A stretch of 64,000 nucleotides of DNA. Origin: Cliona cf. orientalis. Lineage: Eukaryota > Porifera > Demospongiae > Clionaida > Clionaidae. Under the pieces are notes generated by a model, which searched no databases, was not told the origin of the DNA, and saw only the letters and a list, made by a program, of their open reading frames with translations. The stretch is taken from positions 21,085,262 through 21,149,261 of the forward strand of contig OZ005689.1 of assembly GCA_963930775.1 (NCBI GenBank). The letters are read 5' to 3'. The translations under genes and the position numbers were made by a program. Of this stretch, positions 55,000 through 64,000 are shown piece after piece; within the stretch, counting starts at the first letter, position 1, and every line of letters starts with the position of its first letter.

Positions 55000-55340
55000 T
55001 AGAACCTAGGTACAAAGGACAACAATGCTAATGTGGTAAAGTTATCTTGCTTCCCCCCGCCACAACCAATTATTGGCAATTACTACACTAAATTGTGGTT
55101 GTAACAATGTACTTGACATGTGCCATAGGCACTTCTTGATATGCGCCATACACGTGCATAGCAACGCCTTTAGACCATAATTTCTTGATTATTGATTTGG
55201 CACGATCGCAAACAAAGCGCTCTAGTTTCACAGGCAAGTGTGCGATGTGTCTCAGACATGGAGGCAGGTTAGCCCTATGATACAGCTAACTAAATTTCAT
55301 GGATTGATGACTACGGCGGGTTCTCTCAAATCCGGTCACA
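55000..55340 (-). mobile_element. Solo end of the TGTGACCGG-TIR family (5)
   Basis: Read on the minus strand from 55340: tgtgaccggatttgagagaa, then cccgccgtagtc. Outside lies tataatatgc, again TATA. The interior up to the chromo-barrel-like gene shows no other feature. Confidence 0.55.
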
Positions 55341-55352
55341 TATAATATGCGG

Positions 55353-55455
55353 AAAAAAACCCCCTCAAGCAAAGGCACTAATGCTGTTCAACCTAGCCAC
55401 TGTCTTCTCCATCAAGAAGGACTATGAGAAAGCCAGGAGGGCCCTACAACAGGTC
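55353..55455 (+). pseudogene. TPR-like exon fragment
   Basis: One frame reads PPQAKALMLFNLATVFSIKK followed by DYEKARRALQQ, a single TPR-type helix pair resembling the style of CNOT10-like proteins. It ends at a gtcagc that could be a donor or at TGA 55468. It could be the only host-derived exon in the window, but one 34-residue hit is thin. Confidence 0.3.
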
Positions 55456-55459
55456 AGCT

Positions 55460-57090
55460 CCACATACTGAGTTGGCATGTGGGGAAGAGAGTGAGTGGCA
55501 GGAGAAGGCAGTTGCAAGGCGAGAGAATGAAGAGCAGGAGTGGTATGCAAATGCATGTGCAAGGTGAGAGGAGGAAGAGCAGAAATGGCAGACGATCACC
55601 AATAATAGAAGAGAGAATGAAGAAAAGCAGTGACAGGAGAGATTCTTCAAAAGAAAGCAGGTAGATGAAGACCTTGCAAGGGAGACATGCAAAGGAGGCA
55701 GCATGGGAGGAGAAAGTAAGTATGGTTGAAGATCACAGAGAAAATATGAAGAAACTATGATCAGCAAGAAAAGCTGTGGGAAGAGAAAAGAAATCTGAGG
55801 ATTGAAGAGGAAAAAGATTCCAATGGGAGGACGTGAAGGATGAAAAAGTTGCTAAATGGGAGCTGCAGTTGGAAGATGAACTTAGAGAGAGACCGAGGAT
55901 CAGCAGAGAGTTGAACGGCAACAGAGATGGGAGGAAAGAATGAGTAGGAAGAGGTTACAACGCCAGGAGCAGTGGAAACAGGAGCTGAAGAAATTGAGGG
56001 ATGATGAGAATCTGAAGAAAAGTGAACGTGAGCATAAATGGGAGGAAGAGATGAGGCGGAAGAGGGAACAGATACAGCAGGAGCGTTCCAGACAAGAAGA
56101 GTTTAAGAAAAAGATGTCGAGCAGGAGCAAAGAAAATAGGGAGAGGTCAGAGCGGTAAGCTAAGTGGGAGGAGACATTAGCCAAGAGGGCACGTGAGGAT
56201 GAAGAGTGGCTGAATCGCGAAAATGTTTGGCAGAAGAAATTGGCCAAGGCAGATGAAACACTGGCCAAGAAGCAGGAGATCTGTAAAATGGAATGCAGAT
56301 TGAGCGGATCCCAATCTAGCTATGTTTTGACTCCCGCATGCAATGACTTTAATCCCCGATCGCACATTTCCAGTCCTCCCAGTCCCTTTACTCTACACGA
56401 GAATGATAAGAAAGTGTCTCTGTAAGTAACTATCTATTAATTTGTAATATTACTAAGTCTTATCTCTTCAATCACACAAACAACAGTGATGAAGATGATG
56501 GAGGTGCAGAGAGAAGGGACAACTTGAGGGAGAAACCGAGGGAGAAATTGAGGGAGGGTGGGGATAAGAAGAGGGCAGCCAGATTCAGGTACGTACGTAT
56601 ACACACTTTCTGTAGTGTATCCCTTCTTGCTGCATAACTGCAGAGTGTATTCCAGTGATTCCGATGAAGGGGAACCTTTGAGGAAGGTTGAACAGGAAAG
56701 GAGCAAGAGGAGGAAGGTAGAGTAACAAGAGAGTGGGGATCAGAAAGTACTTGTGGTTTCAGGGCCATCCTCATCTAAGAAATCCAAAAGGATCAGACCA
56801 CCAACTCTTGGCGAGGATTCTGATGAAAATGAAGTGATAGTGAGTTTTTGCCTTGTAGGTTTTTTAGCATTAACTTTGCTTTTCTGTATAGACTTATCGA
56901 GCACAAAGGGGTGGGACCTTCAGTCCAGAAGAAACAAACAATATAGTTGAGTATTTTTCAGATTACCTAGCATCTGGAGAAACACCATCTCGGGAAGTGT
57001 GTGCTCAATATCTGGACGAGATGGGTGAGTCTGACAAACTACGAACATGTAAGGACATCCAGGATGTTCGACGGATGTCATGAGCAAGAA
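55460..57090 (+). pseudogene. Coiled-coil gene remnant with a SANT-like C-terminal exon
   Basis: The purine-rich stretch 55460-56155 encodes Glu/Arg/Lys/Trp-rich coiled coil in shifting frames with stops (best part 55940-56158, RQEQWKQELKKLRDDENLKK). From 56160 exons look better kept: 56163-56424 (ends gtaagt), about 56488-56588 (ends gtacgt), about 56642-56838 with one TAA (ends gtgagt), and from 56899 TYRAQRGGTFSPEETNNIVE..ASGETPSREVCAQYL to a TGA at 57080. The last exon resembles the short helical SANT-like tail of several transposon-derived proteins. No catalytic motif is visible. Identity unknown. Confidence 0.4.
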
Positions 57091-57365
57091 CCCAGAAGTG
57101 ATGAAGACTATAGGACGACTGGTACTCTGCCTGTAAACTAGAGAACAGCGGATCCATAACATGGATCCTGCACATTGTCATCCATCTATATATATCTGTA
57201 TCGCTGCCTCCTTTCATTATGAGAAACATATTCTGCAACAATTCTAGATAAGTCTAACTGGTCAGTTAAGTGTTTGTGTACATGTAAAATCATCATGCGA
57301 TTTAGACACTCTGATGTCATTGTATTTCTTAAGTTTTTAGTCGGTGAAGGGAGGAAAAAGATCTT

Positions 57366-60009
57366 TCAGCTGTAGCTGTGGTTGCTGGTATCATACAACA
57401 TTTGTAGTAATTTTAACACTTCAGGAAAAAAGCTTGATGTTGTACCAAGTGCAAGGATAGCTTTGTGGATATCTTGTAGGGTAGGATTAACACGGCTAAC
57501 AAGATCATGAAGCACTGCCAGTTGATTTTTTAGTCTTGATTGATCAAAATCTAGATCAAAGTGTTGACATGTTTCACGTAGGTTATCACCCAAGATTTCT
57601 CCAGTGGATGCAGCCTTAAGTACTAGTTGTTCTGCTCTCAGATACAAGTAGAAACTCTTTTGATCAAATCTCTGTTATCTCACCTTTCATACCATCCAAG
57701 ACTTCAAAGTAGATCTTTCTGAAGTAATCATTCGGTGAAGAAAATGTACTTGGACTAGAACCAGAATCTATTCGCCTAGGAGGTCTATGTACTCTTGGTA
57801 CCGTAGGATCAGATAGCTCAGGCCCGGAGCAAGCAACTTTAAGGTGGTGCGGCCGTGGTGGTGGTGGTGGGGGGGGGGGGGGTACTGGAAGCTACTAAAC
57901 GGTGGATGAAATTCCTTTCAGCTGCTAGCTATTTTAAGAAAAAGCTGCCACTCTTATCATATGGTCTGAATTTCTGACTGTTAACAAGTGCAATGCTGCA
58001 AAAACTATCAAATTCCTGCTGATTGAGGTATAAGCTAGTATAGTGACCATCCTTACCAAATGGGGGTGGAGCTAACAAAAGATGTGCATCTAATGGAAAC
58101 ACCGACTATTCTGATCTGATACTAGAGCCACTGTAGCGGTAAGAATAGTTCAAGTTCTCAGTTGAAGTAAGTAGCTAGCTCCTTGTATGATAGGCACAAA
58201 AAGTGGTACGGCCATAGCCGTACCAGCCGTACCGGTTGCACCGGGCCTGCAGCTGTAGCTCTTCAGCTGTTGTAGTAGCACGTTCCCAAAAAGTATCTAA
58301 CTCAGTATTTTCTCTCATTTTCACAAGTTTTTCACAAACTATCGGAAGCTGCTCTAGCATCACATGCAGTAACATTCTTTCCCTGCAAGCTACTACTTAG
58401 TAAGTCGGTTATACCAAAAATTTCTCACCAAGCATTATTCCAAAAGACATCAAAATTTTCCATATTCTTATGAATACCTCCAGCCTTGGCAACTACTTAA
58501 AAAGTACCATCTTTTTCTGATACAAATGTATGCAGAGTTTCTAGCAGGGCTTCATAATTCATTAGTACAGATTCAAATGATTTTGCCTTGACTGTCCACC
58601 TGGTCGGACACAGAGGCCTTAAACTAGGCCCATCACTGGATAAATCGTGCCTTACTTTCTCCAAAAGCGATTTTCGTTTTCTTGAGTACTTTATCAAGTT
58701 CGATAACTCTTGCATGACATCAAGAGCACTTCTAATACAAGATATTCCCCTGGACAGCAAGATTCAATGAGTGGCATACACAATGAATGAACACAGCCTT
58801 TGGATATTCACTGTTGATTCTTGCCTGCACACCTGATATTCGGCCACTCATGTTAGACGAACCATCGTTTGCTTGTCCCCGACAATCCAATAAATCTAGT
58901 CCACAGCGACACAGTGCATCCTTAATAATAGTTGTTAAAACCTCTGCAGTGGTACTGTTTCAAAACGTCCTAGAAAGTCTTCATGTGTGTCCATATCAGT
59001 TGATACATGGTGAATACAAATGCTTACCTGTTCTTTAAATGACACATTGGTGGCCTCATCCACCATAATAGAATAGTATTTATCAGAGTGTATTTTTTCT
59101 GTTGTCTTATGCAAAACAGTATGCGCCATGATCTCAGATTTCATTTTGAATGTCATGAGATGTCCAATTCTGACACTGCTAAATCTCTACTGCTTTAAGT
59201 TAAGCAGGCACAATCACTACTCAAGTTTAGCAGCCGAAGAAAATTGCCTTCAGCATCATTATGACCTCTTGAAGGTAAACCTTGACGTACAATGAATTAA
59301 TAATCTTTAATAAGCAAGTTTGAGCCATTGCTTGATTATCACGAACCTGCTGTGCAAGCTGAGCAGCTACTGATTGGGATTTTGCATAGTGAACCTATTA
59401 ACAGCCTCTTTATGAGCATGGGACAATTCATGCTTTCTATATATTCGTGTTGCATCTTTCCAATTTCGAAATCCATCTGTGCTGAAGGCATTTTCAGCCT
59501 TTTTGGAGAAGGTAATAAAATTTAAACTTGTTACCATTCTACCTACAAGGATGATAAAATGCACACTCCATTTCGTCGTCCCATTCAAGCCATGGCCATT
59601 TGCTATACCAGCTACTTTGAAAGCTTCGGCACTGCCTGCCACTGATAACTGTTGGAAACTTAGACTTTTTGGGTTAATGTGGTTCCAGGCGAATAGATAT
59701 CTTCTTTTTGCTTTTGCTCTTTGCTGTTGTCTCACGATCATTCGAAGATTCGCTGCTTGGTTCATCATTTTCAGGCTCAGGTTCATTATTATCGTCCATA
59801 CTTTCATCTGAATCAGCATCTGCATCATCTCCATCTTGCCTTGTAACTTGACTAGACTCGGCCGTTTCAGTCATACCTCCACTGCTACTGGTTTCACTAG
59901 TCTTAAAATACTCCAAAATTGATGGATTACTACAAACTTTTATCTTCTTTCTGGCAGCCATGGCTAGAGTCCAGTCAGGTGACATGACATACAGTCCACG
60001 TGCGCGCAT
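57366..60009 (-). pseudogene. hAT-type (DUF4371 / ZMYM1-like) transposase, broken
   Basis: Minus strand in several frames. The N-terminal acidic part (60009-59674) ends with a basic KSKSKKK stretch. A TTF-type zinc-finger region near 59500-59380 has FRNWKDATRIYRKHELSHAH. The DUF4371-like core has YYSIMVDEATNVSFKEQVSI (about 59090) and CRGQANDGSSNMSGR (about 58870). Then LCPTRWTVKAKSFESV (about 58620) and FWERATTTAEELQL (about 58290) occur. A MITE (57819-58249) interrupts here; beyond it the frame resumes SDPTVPRVHRPPRRIDSG and runs to 57366. The dimerisation tail seems incomplete. A hAT-like TIR at 60225-60245 may be its right end. Confidence 0.75.
57819..58249. mobile_element. hAT-like MITE inside the hAT gene
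   Basis: Ends caggcccggagcaa and the reverse complement of ttgcaccgggcctg are inverted repeats. Contains ggtacggc/gccgtacc palindromes (58205-58232) and a G14 run near 57870-57884. The hAT reading frame continues on the two sides. I could not find a clean 8 bp duplication. Confidence 0.65.
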
Positions 60010-60167
60010 TTACGATCTAGCGCTATCGAGCGCGAGTGGGGTGTGGCCAAGAAAGTTCCACCAATCGGCGATGGACTCCAGGAGCTACATAATTATAATA
60101 TTAGTCATTGATAGTCATGACATCGCTCTGAAAGGTATATAGCTTAGCTGCTATCTCCACTCTCATT

Positions 60168-60245
60168 TTGGTACGGCTCAGCCCCACCTGCTTGAGTTTT
60201 GGTACGGCTATAGCCGTACTAGCCGTACCAGTTCCGCCGCCTCTG
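60168..60245. other. Putative right terminus of the hAT element
   Basis: The reverse complement begins cagaggcggcggaactggta and then cggctagtacggc, like the end of the MITE at 58249 (caggcccggtgcaaccggta). It lies 235 bp upstream of the hAT gene start, so it may be the autonomous element's TIR; the left TIR was not found. Confidence 0.45.
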
Positions 60246-60659
60246 AATTAGAAGGCCTGAATGCTGATGACTGATCATGCTGCTCTCTTATGTTTTTGTA
60301 TCAATATGTGTGCCAGTAGGGGCACAAAGAGGTTCTGCAGGTCTTCCGAGTCAATACGTGGTTTTGATAAAATGTGGACTCCCTTTGCAGACTATACTTC
60401 CTTACTCTATAAATGTGAGCTGTCACACTGAGACATCTTTGTTCGAGAATCATTCTGTAATGGTCTTTCAGCTGTTGCTACTCCTTGGCTGACACTGCTG
60501 CCGTTTTATTGCACCTTAGGAGATAAACTCTCATCACTAATTTGTTCATATCAATGGCAGATTGTGAACTTTCAGGATTGACGAGGAATGGTCAAGCTGT
60601 TAATTTTTGATAGTATTACGGGATTTTCTTCCAGATTTCCTGAGTAGAGCTCATAGTTA

Positions 60660-62598
60660 TCAGCAGGCATCAGTTCTCCACTGTTTAGCAATTAGGCTGA
60701 CCAACTGATGCTTCGATAAAGTTGATGATGTCACTGGGATTCTTAATTTTCTACCCATCTCCAATTCTGGCTTTGTTTTCCCTTTGTAAAGATTGTGTGA
60801 CTTCCAATGATCGTTTTCTCTCTCATACTCAATTTGCTGCTCATACTGAGATCTCTGACTTCTGTAGTACTCACGTACCTCATAAGGTGTCACCCATGAC
60901 AGAAGAGAAATCTGTTGAGTGACTAACTTATTTGGCAGGTCTAAAATTAGTGAGAAACACAGATTTAGCACTCTTGATGGCAGCCTCTGGAATGTCATCC
61001 CAAGGTCCTTGCTTAAGTAATTTCCTCTCTTCCAGTGGTAGATAATATAACTCTCCGGTCTTAAACAATCTGGTACTGGCTGCAATTCATATCGTTTGCA
61101 TTGCACGTCACTGATGGAGTAAGGAGAGGTTGTGTATTTGTCAAGCCATGAAGGTTGTTTTCCATCAAGCAATACCGTAGAAACTGAATGTTAAGCACTG
61201 CTCGCTGTTAAGCGCATAGTTTTGTGCGAGCTTTACCGCTCTTTGTTAGGCACATAATATGCCCAGCAAACCACCTGAATGACGAGCGATTGGTTACACA
61301 ATCCCAGAAAGGCTAGAAGTAGGCTGGAGAAGAAAATGTCGAGAATTACGCTCTCTGGTCGCTTCTTGGCCATTGCTGTAGGCCTTTCTGCCCTCGACAC
61401 GTTCTTTACGCACGCCCCACCTACCGTGTTTTAGCATGTTTAGTTAAGCGCATACTTTTTGTTAAGCAAATATTATCTTGCTGCCGCGTGTTATAAGCGT
61501 GTGCGCTTAACAACCAGTTTCTATGGTACCTCATTGTTGATGTGCTTGTAGTCTTTTATGTACTGACCTTCAAAGTGTCAATCCAGATTCCAATAGAAAG
61601 AAATGGTTTCCAGGGTGCTCCCTTGTACCACAGAGTAGGTAGGAGAGTAGGTTAATTTAGCCTCCTCATTCATGACCAAGAATGCCTGCGTTTCTTTGTC
61701 AGAAAACACCCACTTTTCTTGTGGCACACCTCTAAAACACATCAATGATCTTCCCCCAAATGATCCCTCTTGTATACACTTTCATCTCTTCAGATACACA
61801 TTCCATATTCTGTCGATGTTCTCTTGAGCCTGGGGTGGCATTTACATGTATAGGTTTACTGTTGAATGGCCCAGTCTTTGACAGGACACGATATTCTTCC
61901 GCATGAGCTCTCTCAACGTAATTCCTTTTGGAGTGATACTCCGCAAAAGATACTCGAGTAATTTTCTCGAGTTTTAAAAAGTCCGATAGTTGTTCTAAGC
62001 ACATCTGAACTAAACTGATACTACTGTCCACCACAAAAATGAATTCCTTTACAAGTTATTGGTAGCAGAATCCCGAAAGAATTTTTCCAGTTCAGGCATT
62101 GAAAGTCGGTAACATATCTCATTTAAGCACTTGAAAGTGGTGTCAGGTTAAAAAAAAACGATAGATTAAGTAGTGTTACAGTTTGACCTGTTCTAGTCAG
62201 GTGGAGGATAGTACTTTCTGACACTTTTAAGTCCAGAGTAGTAAATGTTGATGTTGGACCTTGCTCCACTCTGGTTTGTAAAAAAAAAGAAACATCATGG
62301 GTGCTATGGCATTCAGTCTGGACTGGTCCCATGAGTGGTCTGGAAGTTCTCGCCGTCTCCAGGAAGGTCCAGGATGTTGGACTGGTGCAATGTCTGTTGG
62401 TACAATGGACTTTGCATCTTTTGACACTACAAAAGAACGGGATATATCCTGGTAACTATATACAATGGTGTTAACGTTAGCAGTCGACCAATATAAATTC
62501 ACCACCAGCTGTTCCACACCGGTGTGTGGAGGCTTCTTTAGTTGACAGATCAGCATTAACATTCTTACTAGCATGATGCCAACGCGTGTAATGACCAA
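60660..62598 (-). pseudogene. Unrecognised transposon-type gene, broken
   Basis: Minus-strand pieces: 62598-62227 (SFVVSKDAKSIVPTDIAPVQ, then HSWDQSRLNAIAP), 62034-61732 (FAEYHSKRNYVERAHAEEYR, GSREHRQNMECVSEEM), about 61740-61540 (GVPQEKWVFSDKETQAFL), an interruption by a MITE (61173-61528), then 61172-60660 (GKQPSWLDKYTTSPYSISDV, VREYYRSQRSQYEQQIEYER). RNYVERAH resembles the Glu-containing third motif of some DDE nucleases, and SKDAK an earlier one; this is inference. I recall similar unnamed proteins in cnidarians and sponges. The end carries many breaks. Confidence 0.5.
61173..61528. mobile_element. Tc1-like MITE with repeated gcgcttaac motifs, copy 2 (complete)
   Basis: TA at 61173-61174 and 61527-61528. 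Inverted ends are ccgtagaaactg and ccatagaaactg. ttaagcgcata motifs recur near both ends (61205, 61450, 61500). About 330 bp match 28266-28625 in reverse. It splits the gene at 60660-62598. Confidence 0.85.
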
Positions 62599-64000
62599 TG
62601 ATGGCTACAGCCGTCATAGCCAATGTCTGAATATACGTATAAGAAATAAAACGCGCGAGCATGCTAAATCAACAGCTGTGTCTGTATAGTCTGTACGACG
62701 CTTACCTTCGGCAGTTACTCTCTGTGTTTCTCGAGCGAAAGAACCGCTACGCCCTGCTCTTCTGCAAAAAACAACGGCTCACTTTCATTGACCAATTATC
62801 TCCAGTAAGTAACTCCACCCACAAACCCGAATAAATTATTCATGAGATAATCTACACAATACTACTATAGGCTACAATAGTGCTACACTACGATGGCAGC
62901 TAGGTTGTCTAGGACCCTGTTGAGCACTCAGCAGGTAGTAGATATCCTGGATGGTGAGGATGCTGACTTGGAGATAGATGACTGTTCCTTCCCTGGTAGT
63001 GATGATGAGTTGGGCTCTGAGGAGGTTGAGCTAGAGGATGAGACAGTGTACGGCAATAGCATCATAAAATATTCACACGAGTTATCTTCGCTAATTTTTT
63101 AATGGTGATGGTGGTGGCAACAACTCCGGTTCTGACAACAGCAATGTTGATGAGAGTGAATTTAGTGATGTGGGGAGGTGTGCACACATAATTTCATTCT
63201 CTATAAAAGACTTACTGTAAATACAGTCAGTGTGCATGTGTGCGTGTGTGCATGTGTGTGTATGTGTATGTGCATGAGTGTGTGTGTGCATGTGGATAAG
63301 TATAAAGACAGTTGAGGTGGGGTGTGTATACAGGTAGACAGTTTTACACAATTAGGATTAGGATTACAATATACATATGAGTGTACATGTACTGCATGTC
63401 TAGAACATAAGCAGTCCAGTACAACTTACAGTGCAGAGAACATCACATGGACAGAGACGTTGACTTCCATCACCGTGAAGGGCTTCACGAAGACAGTAGG
63501 ACCAAAAGTATCTATCCCACAGTCAGCGAAAGAATCTTCTTCCTCTTCTTCACTCCCACCCTCCTCGGGCTAATCATTGAGCAGACAAATAAGTACGCTG
63601 CAGAGTGTATGGGTCTAGAGAAGTTCGAGAAGTGGAATAAGGTGACAGTAGAAGAGCTATGTGCCTACCTGGGATTCACGCTGCTCATGGGGATAGTACA
63701 CCTCCCATCCCTCTATGATTACTGGAAGAATGACGAGGTGTATCATTACTCACCGATACCTGATAAAATCTCCCGTAACAGGTTCCACGAGCTTCATCGT
63801 TATCTCCACTTTGTCGACAACAGTACGCTATCACCACCGGGGAGTCCAGACTACGATTGGCTTGGTAGGATCAGACCAGTAGCAGAGATCTTGTCTGATA
63901 ATGTTGCTGCTGTGTACGATCCAGGACGAGACATCAGCATCGACGAGGCGATGATTACCTTCAAGGAATGGTCCACCTTGAAGCAGTACATGCCTCTGGT
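62580..64000 (+). mobile_element. piggyBac transposon, second copy, cut by the window end
   Basis: From about 62582 the sequence follows the complete piggyBac (reverse of 31610 downward): cgtaatgaccaatgatggc-like start, ggctacagccgtcatagcca, then promoter and exon 1. The terminal TTAACCCTTTAACAACC itself is not found; homology begins about 45 bp inside it. The 3' part lies beyond 64000. Confidence 0.85.
62893..64000 (+). pseudogene. piggyBac transposase, second copy (frameshifted, partial)
   Basis: Exon 1 at 62893 (MAARLSRTLLSTQQVVDIL) is close to the complete copy. A middle acidic exon lies near 63105-63180. The main exon from about 63425 ([20 protein letters not shown]) has a one-base shift near 63535 in the run of ttcttc repeats. 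It then reads EQTNKYAAECMGLEKFEKWN and [16 protein letters not shown], where the first catalytic Asp is present but the following PFKGR is changed to TFKEW. It continues past the window. Confidence 0.85.

Noticed and set aside
57819-58249. Clean 8 bp target duplication for the MITE in the hAT gene
   Set aside because: Flanks agatagct and cagctgta do not match beyond a few bases, so the duplication is unproven.
62555-62585. TTAA near 62563 as the left terminus of the second piggyBac
   Set aside because: The sequence after it (cattcttactag) does not match the ccctttaacaacc terminus; homology starts further in.

Overview
The window is metazoan DNA consisting almost entirely of nested, decaying transposable elements. 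No tRNA, rRNA, CRISPR array or bacterial-style operon is visible. Spliced genes with GT..AG introns, long CA/GT microsatellites, many MITEs, OTU- and endonuclease-carrying Helentrons, a GIY-YIG Penelope-like element and a Ty3-type LTR element fit an early-branching animal. A demosponge is my best guess, from recollection of similar sponge and cnidarian families. No complete ordinary host gene was recognised; one short TPR-like exon near 55.4 kb may be a host fragment. There is a 23-base N gap at 16159-16181.

Layout. 1-5.8 kb: two copies of a two-gene DNA transposon, an IS630/Tc1-like DD34E transposase facing a second gene whose product has a beta-grasp-like domain and a SHOCT-like C-terminus. 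5.8-9.7 kb: gene-free, with three related ~450 bp repeats, two of them split by MITEs. 9.7-11.7 kb: a piggyBac 5' fragment, one end of a TGTGACCGG-TIR family, and an orphan copy of the beta-grasp/SHOCT gene. 11.7-14.9 kb: a broken CR1/L2-like non-LTR retrotransposon. 14.95-17.9 kb: tandem 385-450 bp MITE units, one holding a pogo-like MITE, then an imperfect tandem duplication. 17.9-35.56 kb: one minus-strand Helentron taken apart by nested insertions (Penelope-like element, piggyBac-like MITE, Ty3-type LTR element, Tc1-like MITE, intact-looking piggyBac, G-run MITE). 35.6-38.2 kb: a third two-gene element. 38.4-43.3 kb: a 4.05 kb element with 30 bp TIRs around an eight-exon gene resembling DUF7869 proteins, sitting in a minisatellite. 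43.5-45.7 kb: a broken zinc-knuckle gene of an unnamed family. 46.5-54.5 kb: a second, plus-strand Helentron with nearly all domains. 54.6-57.1 kb: a chromo-barrel-like gene next to another TGTGACCGG end, then a coiled-coil gene remnant. 57.4-60.2 kb: a hAT-like gene. 60.6-62.6 kb: an unknown transposon-type gene. 62.6-64 kb: a second piggyBac, cut by the window edge.

The genes form no host pathway; they are mobilisation machinery. The two most interesting systems are (i) the DD34E transposase plus convergent beta-grasp/SHOCT gene, seen in three diverged copies with the same arrangement plus one orphan, and (ii) the DUF7869-like gene in a TIR element whose ends recur seven times. Several MITE insertions are precise enough to reconstruct the pre-insertion frame, which gives internal support for the calls.
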